In this document: in pieces, positions 24,150-31,874 of the stretch | Numbering within the stretch: the first letter of the stretch is position 1 | How the letters are laid out: every line of letters begins with the position of its first letter | NCBI RefSeq assembly: GCF_010723575.1 | Contig: NZ_BLKZ01000001.1 | Location: 992,001 to 1,056,000 of the forward strand | Length of the DNA stretch: 64,000 nt | Direction: 5' to 3' | Source: Mycobacterium bourgelatii | GTDB lineage: Bacteria > Actinomycetota > Actinomycetes > Mycobacteriales > Mycobacteriaceae | Notes under the pieces: model-generated | What the model was told of the DNA's origin: nothing | The model's database searches: none | The model's input: the letters and a program-made list of their open reading frames with translations, nothing else | Translations under genes and position numbers: made by a program

Positions 24150-24674
24150 ATGGGCTATCCGGACAACGCACTGGCCAAGGGCGAGCAGGTGGTCTTGCAC
24201 CGCCACCCACATTGGAAGCGCCTCATCCTGCCGGCGTTGGCGCTGATCCTGGTGACCGGCCTGGCCGCCCTGGGGTCCGCCGTCGTCAACGGGACCGGTT
24301 CGCAGTGGCCGCAGCTCACCAAGAACATCCTCTACGGCGTCATCTGGGGAATCTGGCTGGTGATCGTCGGATGGCTGACGGTTTGGCCGTTCCTGAGCTG
24401 GCTCACCACCCATTTCGTGGTGACCAACCGACGGGTGATGTACCGCCACGGCGTCATGACCCGCAGTGGGATCGACATTCCGTTGGCGCGTATCAACAGT
24501 GTGGAGTTCCGGGACAAGCTTTCGGAGCGAATCTTCCGCACCGGAACGCTGATCATCGAATCGGCGTCGCAGGACCCGTTGGAGTTTTACAACATCCCGC
24601 GGCTACGTGAGGTGCACGCGCTGCTGTATCACGAAGTCTTCGACACGCTGGGCTCAGAGGAGTCGCCCAGCTGA
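24150..24674 (+). CDS. PH-domain (bPH2) membrane protein (Rv3278c-like)
   Basis: Membrane protein of 174 residues. After a short cytoplasmic N-terminus come two hydrophobic segments (about 28-50 and 64-87), then a bacterial PH (YdbS/bPH2-like) domain with TTHFVVTNRRVMYRHGVMTRSG and IPLARINSVEFRD. Family members are small membrane adaptors of unknown partner. It corresponds to Rv3278c. The 3' end overlaps the end of the convergent GtrA gene by 46 bases. Confidence 0.9.
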   Translation: MGYPDNALAKGEQVVLHRHPHWKRLILPALALILVTGLAALGSAVVNGTGSQWPQLTKNILYGVIWGIWLVIVGWLTVWPFLSWLTTHFVVTNRRVMYRHGVMTRSGIDIPLARINSVEFRDKLSERIFRTGTLIIESASQDPLEFYNIPRLREVHALLYHEVFDTLGSEESPS

Positions 24675-25324
24675 TTCAGCCTGCTGGCCTTCTTACGCCG
24701 CCAGGCGCGCAACAACGTCACGTTTCCGTTTTGGCCGTTGTCGTACTCGGCTTCCAGGCCGTCCTCTAAAGCGTCCTCGAATACCTCGGCAATACCGCCG
24801 GCCGTAAGCGCCGATTCCAGTGCCTTGTCGGGGTTGCGGGCGAACTGGTCGGGGAACACCCAGCGCCGGAATGCCCAGAAGCGGAATGCCATCTGCAGCA
24901 GGTTGCCGATGATGTAAGCCGAGATGAAGTCAGCGATGTTTTCCACGGTCAGCGACACCATGGGCTGCCGCAGCTGCAGGACGTAGCTCGAAACCCACAG
25001 CGGCGCCATGCTCAGCAGCACCCCGACGCCGCTGAACGCGAAGAACAGCAGCGCTTCGTGATGGCGCTCGCGGCCGCCCCGGTCGCGGAAACTCCACTCC
25101 CGGTTCAGCACATACGAGGCAATGACCGCGACGATACCTGCGATGACCTTGGCAGTTACCGGCTTCGGCTCGAGAATTGTGAGCTTCAGCGCAAAGAAAA
25201 TTGCCGAGTCAATGATGAAAGTGGTGCCGCCGACGATGGCAAATTTGATCAGCTCATGATGGCGCATCGCAAAGGGCTGAATGACCCCAGGAAGGCGCGC
25301 AATTGTGGCATCGGCAAAGGACAC
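24629..25324 (-). CDS. GtrA-family membrane protein (Rv3277-like)
   Basis: GtrA/DPMS-like polytopic protein of 231 residues with four membrane helices (about 18-40, 46-66, 85-107, 118-142). GtrA proteins are thought to flip or present polyprenyl-phosphate sugars for cell-envelope glycosylation. The C-terminal about 80 residues are soluble and acidic to basic (EVFEDALEDGLEAEYD). The GTG at 25324 is favoured because a TAGACT -10 box lies 8 bases upstream; longer open frames (ATG at 25372) would cross the promoter. It is divergent from purK. Confidence 0.9.
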   Translation of the reverse strand: MSFADATIARLPGVIQPFAMRHHELIKFAIVGGTTFIIDSAIFFALKLTILEPKPVTAKVIAGIVAVIASYVLNREWSFRDRGGRERHHEALLFFAFSGVGVLLSMAPLWVSSYVLQLRQPMVSLTVENIADFISAYIIGNLLQMAFRFWAFRRWVFPDQFARNPDKALESALTAGGIAEVFEDALEDGLEAEYDNGQNGNVTLLRAWRRKKASRLNQLGDSSEPSVSKTS

Positions 25325-25332
25325 AGCACGCC

Positions 25333-25338
25333 AGTCTA
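25333..25338 (-). promoter_or_regulatory. -10 box for leaderless GtrA gene
   Basis: TAGACT on the minus strand ends 8 bases before the GTG at 25324; it decides the start against the longer frame. Confidence 0.5.
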
Positions 25339-25423
25339 CGTATGATCTCGAAATCGGCGCAAAATGGTACATAACGATTTGGCGCTCCGGCCGGTAAACA
25401 CGCCGGTCAGGCGCCGTGACACC

Positions 25424-26629
25424 ATGATGGCCGTGCCGAGTCCCCGCACCCCCCTGGTAGCCATGGTCGGTGGCGGCCAACTTGCCCGCATGACCCACCA
25501 GGCCGCGATCGCCCTGGGGCAGACCCTACGCGTGCTGGCTAACGCGGTCGACGAGCCGGCCGCCCAGGTCAGCCCCGACGTGGTGATCGGCGCGCACGAT
25601 GACCTGGACGACCTGCGTCGCGTCGCCGCCGGCGCTCACGTGTTGACCTTCGACCACGAACACGTCCCGACCGAGCTGCTGGAAAAACTGGTCGCCGAGG
25701 GCGTCAACGTGGCACCGCCACCGCAGGCTCTGGTGCATGCCCAGGACAAACTCGTGATGCGCAAAAGCTTGGAAGAACTGGGCGCCCCGGTGCCGCGCTA
25801 CCGCGCCATCGAGAGCCTCGACGATCTGGACGACTTCGCCGGGCGCCTCGACGTGCCGCTCGTCATCAAGGCGATACGTGGCGGCTATGACGGGCGCGGC
25901 GTACAGCTGGCCAGCGACCTGGAGCACGCCCGCGACATCACCCGTGACTACCTGGCCGGCGGAACGCCGGTGCTGGCCGAGGAGCGGGTGCAGCTGCGTC
26001 GGGAATTGTCGGCGCTGGTCGCCCGCTCGCCGTTCGGCCAGGGAGCGGCGTGGCCGGTGGTGGAGACGGTGCAGCAGGACGGCATCTGTGTCCAGGTGAT
26101 CGCGCCCGCGCCCAACTTGGCCGAGGAGGTCGCCGCCTCGGCGCAGCAGCTGGCCTTGCGGCTGGCCGACCAGCTTGGCGTCGTCGGCGTGCTGGCGGTC
26201 GAGTTGTTCGAGACCACCGACGGCGAATTGCTTATCAACGAACTCGCTATGCGCCCGCACAACTCCGGGCACTGGACCATGGACGGTTCCCGCACCAGCC
26301 AGTTCGAGCAGCACCTGCGCGCGGTGCTCGACTATCCGCTGGGCAGCACCGACCCCATCGCGCCGGTGACCGTGATGGCCAACGTGCTGGGCGCCGCCGA
26401 GACGCCCGCCATGTCGGTCGACGAGCGGCTGCACCACCTATTTGCCCGGATGCCCGACGCACGGGTGCACCTGTACGGCAAAGCCGAACGGCCAGGCCGC
26501 AAGGTGGGACACATCAACTTTCTCGGCGGGGACGCGCATGACCTGCCCGCACTTCGAGAGCGCGCGGAACGGGCGGCACACTGGTTGTCGCACGCAGAAT
26601 GGACGGACGGATGGGATCCACATGGCTAA
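25424..26629 (+). CDS. purK: N5-carboxyaminoimidazole ribonucleotide synthase PurK
   Basis: Purine synthesis: converts AIR, bicarbonate and ATP to N5-CAIR. It has 401 residues counted from the first ATG. A pre-ATP-grasp domain (VAMVGGGQLARMTHQAA at about residues 11-27) is followed by an ATP-grasp fold with KAIRGGYDGRGV and ELAMRPHNSGHWTMDG (metal and product site). Two adjacent ATGs at 25424 and 25427 fit; a frame open from 25364 lacks signals. It overlaps purE by 8 bases, so the two consecutive enzymes are translationally coupled. It corresponds to Rv3276c. Confidence 0.95.
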   Translation: MMAVPSPRTPLVAMVGGGQLARMTHQAAIALGQTLRVLANAVDEPAAQVSPDVVIGAHDDLDDLRRVAAGAHVLTFDHEHVPTELLEKLVAEGVNVAPPPQALVHAQDKLVMRKSLEELGAPVPRYRAIESLDDLDDFAGRLDVPLVIKAIRGGYDGRGVQLASDLEHARDITRDYLAGGTPVLAEERVQLRRELSALVARSPFGQGAAWPVVETVQQDGICVQVIAPAPNLAEEVAASAQQLALRLADQLGVVGVLAVELFETTDGELLINELAMRPHNSGHWTMDGSRTSQFEQHLRAVLDYPLGSTDPIAPVTVMANVLGAAETPAMSVDERLHHLFARMPDARVHLYGKAERPGRKVGHINFLGGDAHDLPALRERAERAAHWLSHAEWTDGWDPHG

Positions 26630-27146
26630 CGGACCCAGCGGGCCCCGGGTCGGGGTCATCATGGGCAGCGACAGCGACTGGTCGGTGATGCAGGACGCCG
26701 CCGCAGCGCTGGCCGAATTCGACGTTCCCGCCGAGGTCAGGGTGGTGTCGGCGCACCGCACTCCCGATGTCATGTTCGATTACGCGCGAACCGCGGCCGA
26801 CCGGGGCCTCGAGGTGATCATCGCCGGCGCGGGGGGCGCGGCGCACTTGCCGGGAATGGTCGCCTCGGCGACGTCGCTTCCGGTGATCGGGGTGCCGGTG
26901 CCGTTGAGCCGGCTCGACGGCCTGGATTCCCTGCTGTCGATCGTGCAGATGCCCGCCGGTGTTCCGGTGGCCACGGTGTCGATCGGCGGAGCCCGCAACG
27001 CGGGTTTGCTGGCGGTGCGGATGCTGGGCGCGTCCGACCCAGAGCTGCGGGCCCGGATCACCGCCTTCCAAGACCAGCTCGCTGAGACGGTGCGCGCGAA
27101 GGATGCGGCGCTGCAGCAGTTGCACGGTAAAGTTACCGGCGAGTAG
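26622..27146 (+). CDS. purE: N5-CAIR mutase PurE
   Basis: Converts N5-CAIR to CAIR, the step after PurK, 174 residues (class I PurE). The phosphate-binding N-terminus is VGVIMGSDSDWSVM, followed by VVSAHRTPD and GAGGAAHLPGM, and the class I loop with PVPLSRLDGLDSLLSIVQMP. The ATG at 26622 lies inside the end of purK; frames that open earlier are read-through of purK sequence. It corresponds to Rv3275c. Confidence 0.96.
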   Translation: MANGPSGPRVGVIMGSDSDWSVMQDAAAALAEFDVPAEVRVVSAHRTPDVMFDYARTAADRGLEVIIAGAGGAAHLPGMVASATSLPVIGVPVPLSRLDGLDSLLSIVQMPAGVPVATVSIGGARNAGLLAVRMLGASDPELRARITAFQDQLAETVRAKDAALQQLHGKVTGE

Positions 27147-27168
27147 CAAGAGGCTAGGAGGTCTCGAG

Positions 27169-28338
27169 ATGGCTGGATGGGCCGGAAACCCGTCGTTCGA
27201 TTTGTTCCAACTGCCGGAGGAACACCAGGAGTTGCGCGCGGCGATCCGCGCGCTGGCGGAAAAGGAAATCGCCCCCCACGCCGCCGACGTGGACGAAAAC
27301 TCCCGCTTCCCGCAAGAGGCGCTGGACGCCCTGAACGCTTCGGGATTCAACGCCGTGCACGTGCCCGAGGAGTATGGCGGGCAAGGTGCCGATTCGGTGG
27401 CGGCGTGCATTGTCATCGAGGAGGTCGCCCGCGTCGACGCGTCCGCTTCGCTCATCCCGGCCGTCAACAAGCTGGGCACCATGGGCCTGATTCTCAGTGG
27501 CTCCGACGAGCTGAAGAAGCAGGTGCTGCCCTCGGTCTCAGACGGGACCGCGATGGCTTCCTACGCCCTCAGTGAGCGTGAGGCGGGTTCGGATGCCGCC
27601 TCGATGCGCACCCGCGCCAAGCGCGACGGCGACGACTGGGTGCTCAACGGTGCGAAGTGCTGGATCACCAACGGCGGCAAGTCGACCTGGTACACCGTGA
27701 TGGCCGTGACCGACGCCGACCTGGGTGCCAACGGCATCTCGGCGTTCATAGTGCACAAGGACGACCCTGGCTTCACCGTCGGCCCCAAAGAGCGCAAGCT
27801 GGGCATCAAGGGATCGCCCACCACCGAACTGTACTTCGAGGACTGTCGGATCCCGGGCGACCGGATCATCGGAGAACCCGGCACCGGCTTCAAGACGGCG
27901 CTGAAGACCCTGGATCACACCCGACCGACCATCGGTGCCCAGGCGGTGGGTATCGCGCAGGGGGCGCTCGACGCTGCCATTGCCTACACCAAGGACCGCA
28001 AGCAGTTCGCGCAGTCGATCAGCAGCTTCCAGGCGGTGCAGTTCATGATCGCCGACATGGCCATGAAGGTGGAGGCCGCCCGACTGATGGTCTACGCCGC
28101 CGCCGCTCGCGCCGAGCGCGGTGAAAGCAACCTGGGCTTCATCTCGGCGGCCTCGAAGTGCATGGCTTCGGATGTCGCGATGGAGGTCACCACCGACGCG
28201 GTTCAGCTGTTCGGGGGCGCAGGGTATACGGTTGACTTCCCAGTAGAACGCATGATGCGGGACGCCAAAATCACCCAGATTTATGAAGGCACCAACCAGA
28301 TTCAACGAGTGGTGATGTCACGAGCACTGCTCCGTTGA
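27169..28338 (+). CDS. fadE25: Acyl-CoA dehydrogenase FadE25
   Basis: FAD-dependent alpha,beta-dehydrogenation of acyl-CoA (beta-oxidation or branched substrates), 389 residues, the same as H37Rv Rv3274c. Typical elements are ALSEREAGSDAASM and WITNGGKSTWY for FAD binding, the helix region KDRKQFAQSISSFQ, GGAGYTVDFPVERMMRDAK and the YEGTNQIQR C-terminal signature. The ATG at 27169 follows AGGAGG (27156-27161). It is 22 bases after purE and could be co-transcribed, although the functions are unrelated. Substrate specificity is not readable. Confidence 0.95.
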   Translation: MAGWAGNPSFDLFQLPEEHQELRAAIRALAEKEIAPHAADVDENSRFPQEALDALNASGFNAVHVPEEYGGQGADSVAACIVIEEVARVDASASLIPAVNKLGTMGLILSGSDELKKQVLPSVSDGTAMASYALSEREAGSDAASMRTRAKRDGDDWVLNGAKCWITNGGKSTWYTVMAVTDADLGANGISAFIVHKDDPGFTVGPKERKLGIKGSPTTELYFEDCRIPGDRIIGEPGTGFKTALKTLDHTRPTIGAQAVGIAQGALDAAIAYTKDRKQFAQSISSFQAVQFMIADMAMKVEAARLMVYAAAARAERGESNLGFISAASKCMASDVAMEVTTDAVQLFGGAGYTVDFPVERMMRDAKITQIYEGTNQIQRVVMSRALLR

Positions 28339-28609
28339 GTTCGGTTCGAGCTTTCCGGCGCGGCACTTTCACGAACTCGGCGAAAAGGTACGCCCGTGCG
28401 CATACGATCCATCTCTAGGCTTTAGAACCAAGGCCGCGCGATCAGCAGTTATTCGGGAAGACGCGACGCGTCGGCCCGCTCCTTCAACCCGTCGGCTGTG
28501 CTGTGGACGCCACCACGCATCGCGATAGTCTTAGCCGCCCAGCGGTTGTCCAGGGGGTACTAGTGAACGACCTAGTTGCGTACGCGCATCCCCGGGTCAC
28601 CAGGAGCTG

Positions 28610-29800
28610 ATGCAGGTGCGTGGACCCCTTGTGCAGGCATCGGCCTTGAAGTCGCTGGTGTTGCTGCTGGTCGAGGACGATCGGGGCGACGCGGTGCTGG
28701 TCGAAGACCTGGTCAGCAACGCGGTCGCCGATATCCGGGTGGTGTGGGCGCCATCGATGGCCCATGCCGAGCGTGAGCTGGCATCGGCCCGGCCCGACTG
28801 TGTGCTGCTCGACCTGAACCTGCCGGATGCCAAAGGGATCGATGCCCTCGACCGCATCGCCAAGTTCGACGCCACGGTCCCGATAGTCGTGCTGACCGGG
28901 CTCAACGACGAATACTTCGGGGCTTCCGCGGTCGCCGCGGGCGCCCAGGATTACCTGGTCAAAGGGCGTGTCGAGCCTGAGATGCTGCGTCGTGCGGTGC
29001 TGTATGCCATCGAACGCAAACGCGCGGAACTAATCGCGGCGGACCTGCATGCCACCCAGCTTCGGGCCCGCGAGAATGCGCTACTCGAGCGCGGCTTGTT
29101 GCCCTCCCCGCTGCTGCTCGACGACCCCGGTGTCGACATCGTGGCCCGCTACCGGCCCAGCCGCGAGGACGCCTTGTTGTGCGGCGACTTCTACGACGTC
29201 GTCCAGACGCCGGATCGCATCGTGCATGTCCTGATCGGCGACGTGGCCGGGCACGGTCCCAACGAGGCGGCGCTGGGTGCAGCGCTGCGCATCGCTTGGC
29301 GCGCGCTCACCTTGGCCGGCGTACACGGGGTCGACCTGATGCGACAACTCGAACGGGTGCTACACGCCGAGCGGACCGGCGCGGGGATCTTCGCCACGGT
29401 GCTCAGCCTGACGATCGACCCCGACAGCCCTCGAGTCACCGCGATCCGCGCCGGGCACCCGGGAATGTTGCTGCACGGTCTCGGCAGCGTGGAGTGGGTG
29501 GAGCCGCCGGCCGGCCCCGCGTTGGGTTTGCATTCCGACGGCTGGCCGCAGCATGAGGTGGACTTGCCGGTCGGTTGCAGCCTGCTGCTGCTGACCGACG
29601 GCCTCTACGAAGGCTATGCGGGGCGTGGCCGCGAACGGCTCGGCGAGGGTGGGCTGCTGGAGTTGGCGCGCCGACACGTCGCATTGTCCGGTCCGGCCTT
29701 CGTCGACGCGCTCATCGACGCGGCGCAGGGGCGCGCCCAGACCCACGGAGGACTCACCGACGACATCGCCGTGCTGCGCGTGGAGCGGACCCCGAGGTGA
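28610..29800 (+). CDS. Response regulator with PP2C (RsbU/SpoIIE-like) phosphatase domain
   Basis: Receiver-phosphatase fusion of 396 residues. The receiver domain (about 15-130) has acceptor Asp68 in LLDLNLP, acidic VEDD at 21-24 and Lys118. A short helical linker (about 130-160) leads to a PPM/SpoIIE phosphatase domain (about 170-393) with metal-site motifs CGDFYDV, IGDVAGHGPNEAALG, LLLTDGLYE and GGLTDDIAVL. Such proteins dephosphorylate STAS anti-anti-sigma factors when their receiver is phosphorylated. AGGAG precedes the ATG. The stop overlaps the GTG of the kinase gene (GTGA). A link to the SigF partner switch 12 kb away is inference. Confidence 0.9.
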   Translation: MQVRGPLVQASALKSLVLLLVEDDRGDAVLVEDLVSNAVADIRVVWAPSMAHAERELASARPDCVLLDLNLPDAKGIDALDRIAKFDATVPIVVLTGLNDEYFGASAVAAGAQDYLVKGRVEPEMLRRAVLYAIERKRAELIAADLHATQLRARENALLERGLLPSPLLLDDPGVDIVARYRPSREDALLCGDFYDVVQTPDRIVHVLIGDVAGHGPNEAALGAALRIAWRALTLAGVHGVDLMRQLERVLHAERTGAGIFATVLSLTIDPDSPRVTAIRAGHPGMLLHGLGSVEWVEPPAGPALGLHSDGWPQHEVDLPVGCSLLLLTDGLYEGYAGRGRERLGEGGLLELARRHVALSGPAFVDALIDAAQGRAQTHGGLTDDIAVLRVERTPR

Positions 29801-31404
29801 GTCGCGTGGGCCTGCCGTCGGGATCAAACCTCACGGTGCGGGGCTGGCAGGCTTTCTTGCTGTCGACGATGGGCGTGCTGGTGCTCGCCGGAGCGGTGGC
29901 CGGTACGTTGTTGCTGAATCGCACCGACGAGGTCTCCCGTGCGTTGGTCGACGACATCCAGCCGGCACGGGCGGCCGCTGCCCAACTACAGGTGGCGCTG
30001 CGTGACCAGGAAACCGGGGTGCGCGGCTACCTGATTTCGGCGGATCCGCAGTTCCTCAGTCCCTACTACGACGGTCAACGGTCCGAGCGCGTGGCGGCCG
30101 AGGACATTCGGCAGCGACTGGCGCACCGACCCGATCTGATCGCCGATCTGGACGCCATCGAAGCTGCCGCCGCCGATTGGCGAGACAACTATGCCGAGCC
30201 GGTGATCAAACAGGTCAAGCCCAACGCGCCCGACGTCGTCAGCGCTGAGACCGCGTCCCGCGGCAAGGTCGAATTCGACCAGCTGCGAACGCTTTTCGAT
30301 GCGCAAAGTGCGCACTTGGTGGCGGCCCGGCAGGATGCCGCCGATGAACTCACCCGCATCAACAACTGGCGCAACCGGGTGCTGGGCGCAATGGTGCTGG
30401 TGTTCATCGCGACGGCATTGCTCTTGGGTCTGTTGACCCGACGGGCGGTGACGCAACCGCTCGCCGCGCTGGCCGCGGCCTGCCGCCGGATCACCGAAGG
30501 CAACTTCGGCGAAAAGATCACGCCCCCACGGCGTCCCAAAGACATTCGCGGCATCGCCATCGACGTCGAGAACATGCGGCAGCGGATCGTCGATGAACTC
30601 GAGGTATCGCGCCGTGCCCGGGAGTTATTGGATGAACAGACGATGGAATTGCGGCGCTCCAACGCCGAACTCGAGCAATTCGCTTACGTCGCGTCCCACG
30701 ATCTGCAGGAACCGCTGCGCAAGGTGGCCTCGTTCTGCCAACTGCTGGAGCGGCGCTACGGGGACAAGCTCGATGAGCGTGGCGTCGAGTACATCGCGTT
30801 CGCGGTCGACGGGGCCAAACGTATGCAGGTACTCATCAACGACCTGCTGACGTTCTCTCGAGTCGGTCGGATGAACACCAAGTGGACCGACGTTCACCTC
30901 GACACCACACTGGACAGTGCCGTCGCCAATCTGTCCACCGCGATCGAGGAGTCCGGCGCCCAGATCACCCGCCCGAAGCGGCTACCGGAGTTGATGGGCG
31001 ACCCGACGTTGCTGACGATGTTGTGGCAGAACCTGATTGGCAACGCGGTGAAATTCCGGCGCGAAGGTGTTGCGCCGCACATCGTCGTCGACTGTCGGCA
31101 AGGCACCGGTGACCGCAACGACCAATGGGTGCTGAGCGTGTCCGACAACGGCATCGGCATTCCGGAGGACTTCGTCGAAAAGGTCTTTGTCATTTTCCAG
31201 CGGCTGCACGGTCGCGATGCCTACAGCGGAACGGGGCTGGGCTTGGCGATGTGCAAGAAGATCGTCGAGCATCACGGCGGACACGTCTGGATCGACACGT
31301 CGTACACCGACGGCACCCGCTTTGAGTTCACCCTGCCGGTTGCGGACTCCATTGTGAGGTCCGCCCCAGACCAATACGCCACCACAGAAGGAGCACACCA
31401 ATGA
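29797..31404 (+). CDS. CHASE3-HAMP sensor histidine kinase
   Basis: Membrane sensor kinase of 535 residues. A first membrane helix is at about 17-40, then an extracellular CHASE3 sensing region (about 45-190, with RDQETGVRGYLISAD typical of CHASE3), a second helix at about 195-214, HAMP at about 216-270 and a short coiled coil. HisKA has the phospho-accepting His301 in ASHDLQEPLRK, and the ATPase domain has MLWQNLIGNAVKF (N box), SDNGIGIPEDF and SGTGLGLAM (G boxes). The sequence type resembles phytochrome-like kinases that pair with Rcp-type regulators, although no chromophore domain is present. The GTG start is inside the preceding stop; its own stop overlaps the next ATG. Confidence 0.92.
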   Translation: MSRVGLPSGSNLTVRGWQAFLLSTMGVLVLAGAVAGTLLLNRTDEVSRALVDDIQPARAAAAQLQVALRDQETGVRGYLISADPQFLSPYYDGQRSERVAAEDIRQRLAHRPDLIADLDAIEAAAADWRDNYAEPVIKQVKPNAPDVVSAETASRGKVEFDQLRTLFDAQSAHLVAARQDAADELTRINNWRNRVLGAMVLVFIATALLLGLLTRRAVTQPLAALAAACRRITEGNFGEKITPPRRPKDIRGIAIDVENMRQRIVDELEVSRRARELLDEQTMELRRSNAELEQFAYVASHDLQEPLRKVASFCQLLERRYGDKLDERGVEYIAFAVDGAKRMQVLINDLLTFSRVGRMNTKWTDVHLDTTLDSAVANLSTAIEESGAQITRPKRLPELMGDPTLLTMLWQNLIGNAVKFRREGVAPHIVVDCRQGTGDRNDQWVLSVSDNGIGIPEDFVEKVFVIFQRLHGRDAYSGTGLGLAMCKKIVEHHGGHVWIDTSYTDGTRFEFTLPVADSIVRSAPDQYATTEGAHQ

Positions 31405-31841
31405 CAGCCCCCGGCCGTGCCATCGACATCTTGCTCGTCGAAGACGACCCCGGTGATGAGCTCATCACTCGAGAAGCGTTCGAGCACAACAAATTGAAGA
31501 ACAGGCTGCATGTTGCCCACGATGGCGAGGAGGGGCTGAACTACCTCTACCAACGCGGCGCGTACCAGCATGCGCCCCGGCCGGATCTGATCCTGCTCGA
31601 TCTGAATCTGCCGAAGTACGACGGGCGGCACCTGCTGCAGAAGATCAAGTCGGATCCCGACCTTTGTCGCATCCCGGTGGTAGTCCTCACCACGTCCTCG
31701 GCGGAGGAGGACATCCTGCGCAGTTACAACCTGCACGCCAACGCTTACGTCACCAAGCCGGTCGACCTCGACCAGTTCATGACGGCCGTCCGGCAGATCG
31801 ACGAGTTCTTCCTGCAGGTCGTGCGGCTGCCCAACGGCTGA
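31401..31841 (+). CDS. Rcp1-like single-domain response regulator
   Basis: Stand-alone receiver of 146 residues with no output domain. VEDDPGD (13-19) forms the acidic pocket, Asp67 in ILLDLNLP is the phospho-acceptor, Thr97/Thr98 and Lys119 (VTKPVD) complete the site. The sequence is of the Rcp1 type that works with phytochrome-like histidine kinases. ATGA overlap with the kinase stop couples translation. It may act as phosphate shuttle or sink between the kinase and the receiver-PP2C protein, which is inference. It is convergent with the SulP-carbonic anhydrase gene, with a 33-base gap. Confidence 0.9.
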   Translation: MTAPGRAIDILLVEDDPGDELITREAFEHNKLKNRLHVAHDGEEGLNYLYQRGAYQHAPRPDLILLDLNLPKYDGRHLLQKIKSDPDLCRIPVVVLTTSSAEEDILRSYNLHANAYVTKPVDLDQFMTAVRQIDEFFLQVVRLPNG

Positions 31842-31874
31842 CCAAATTCCTGACCTGCCCTGGGAATCAGGGCT

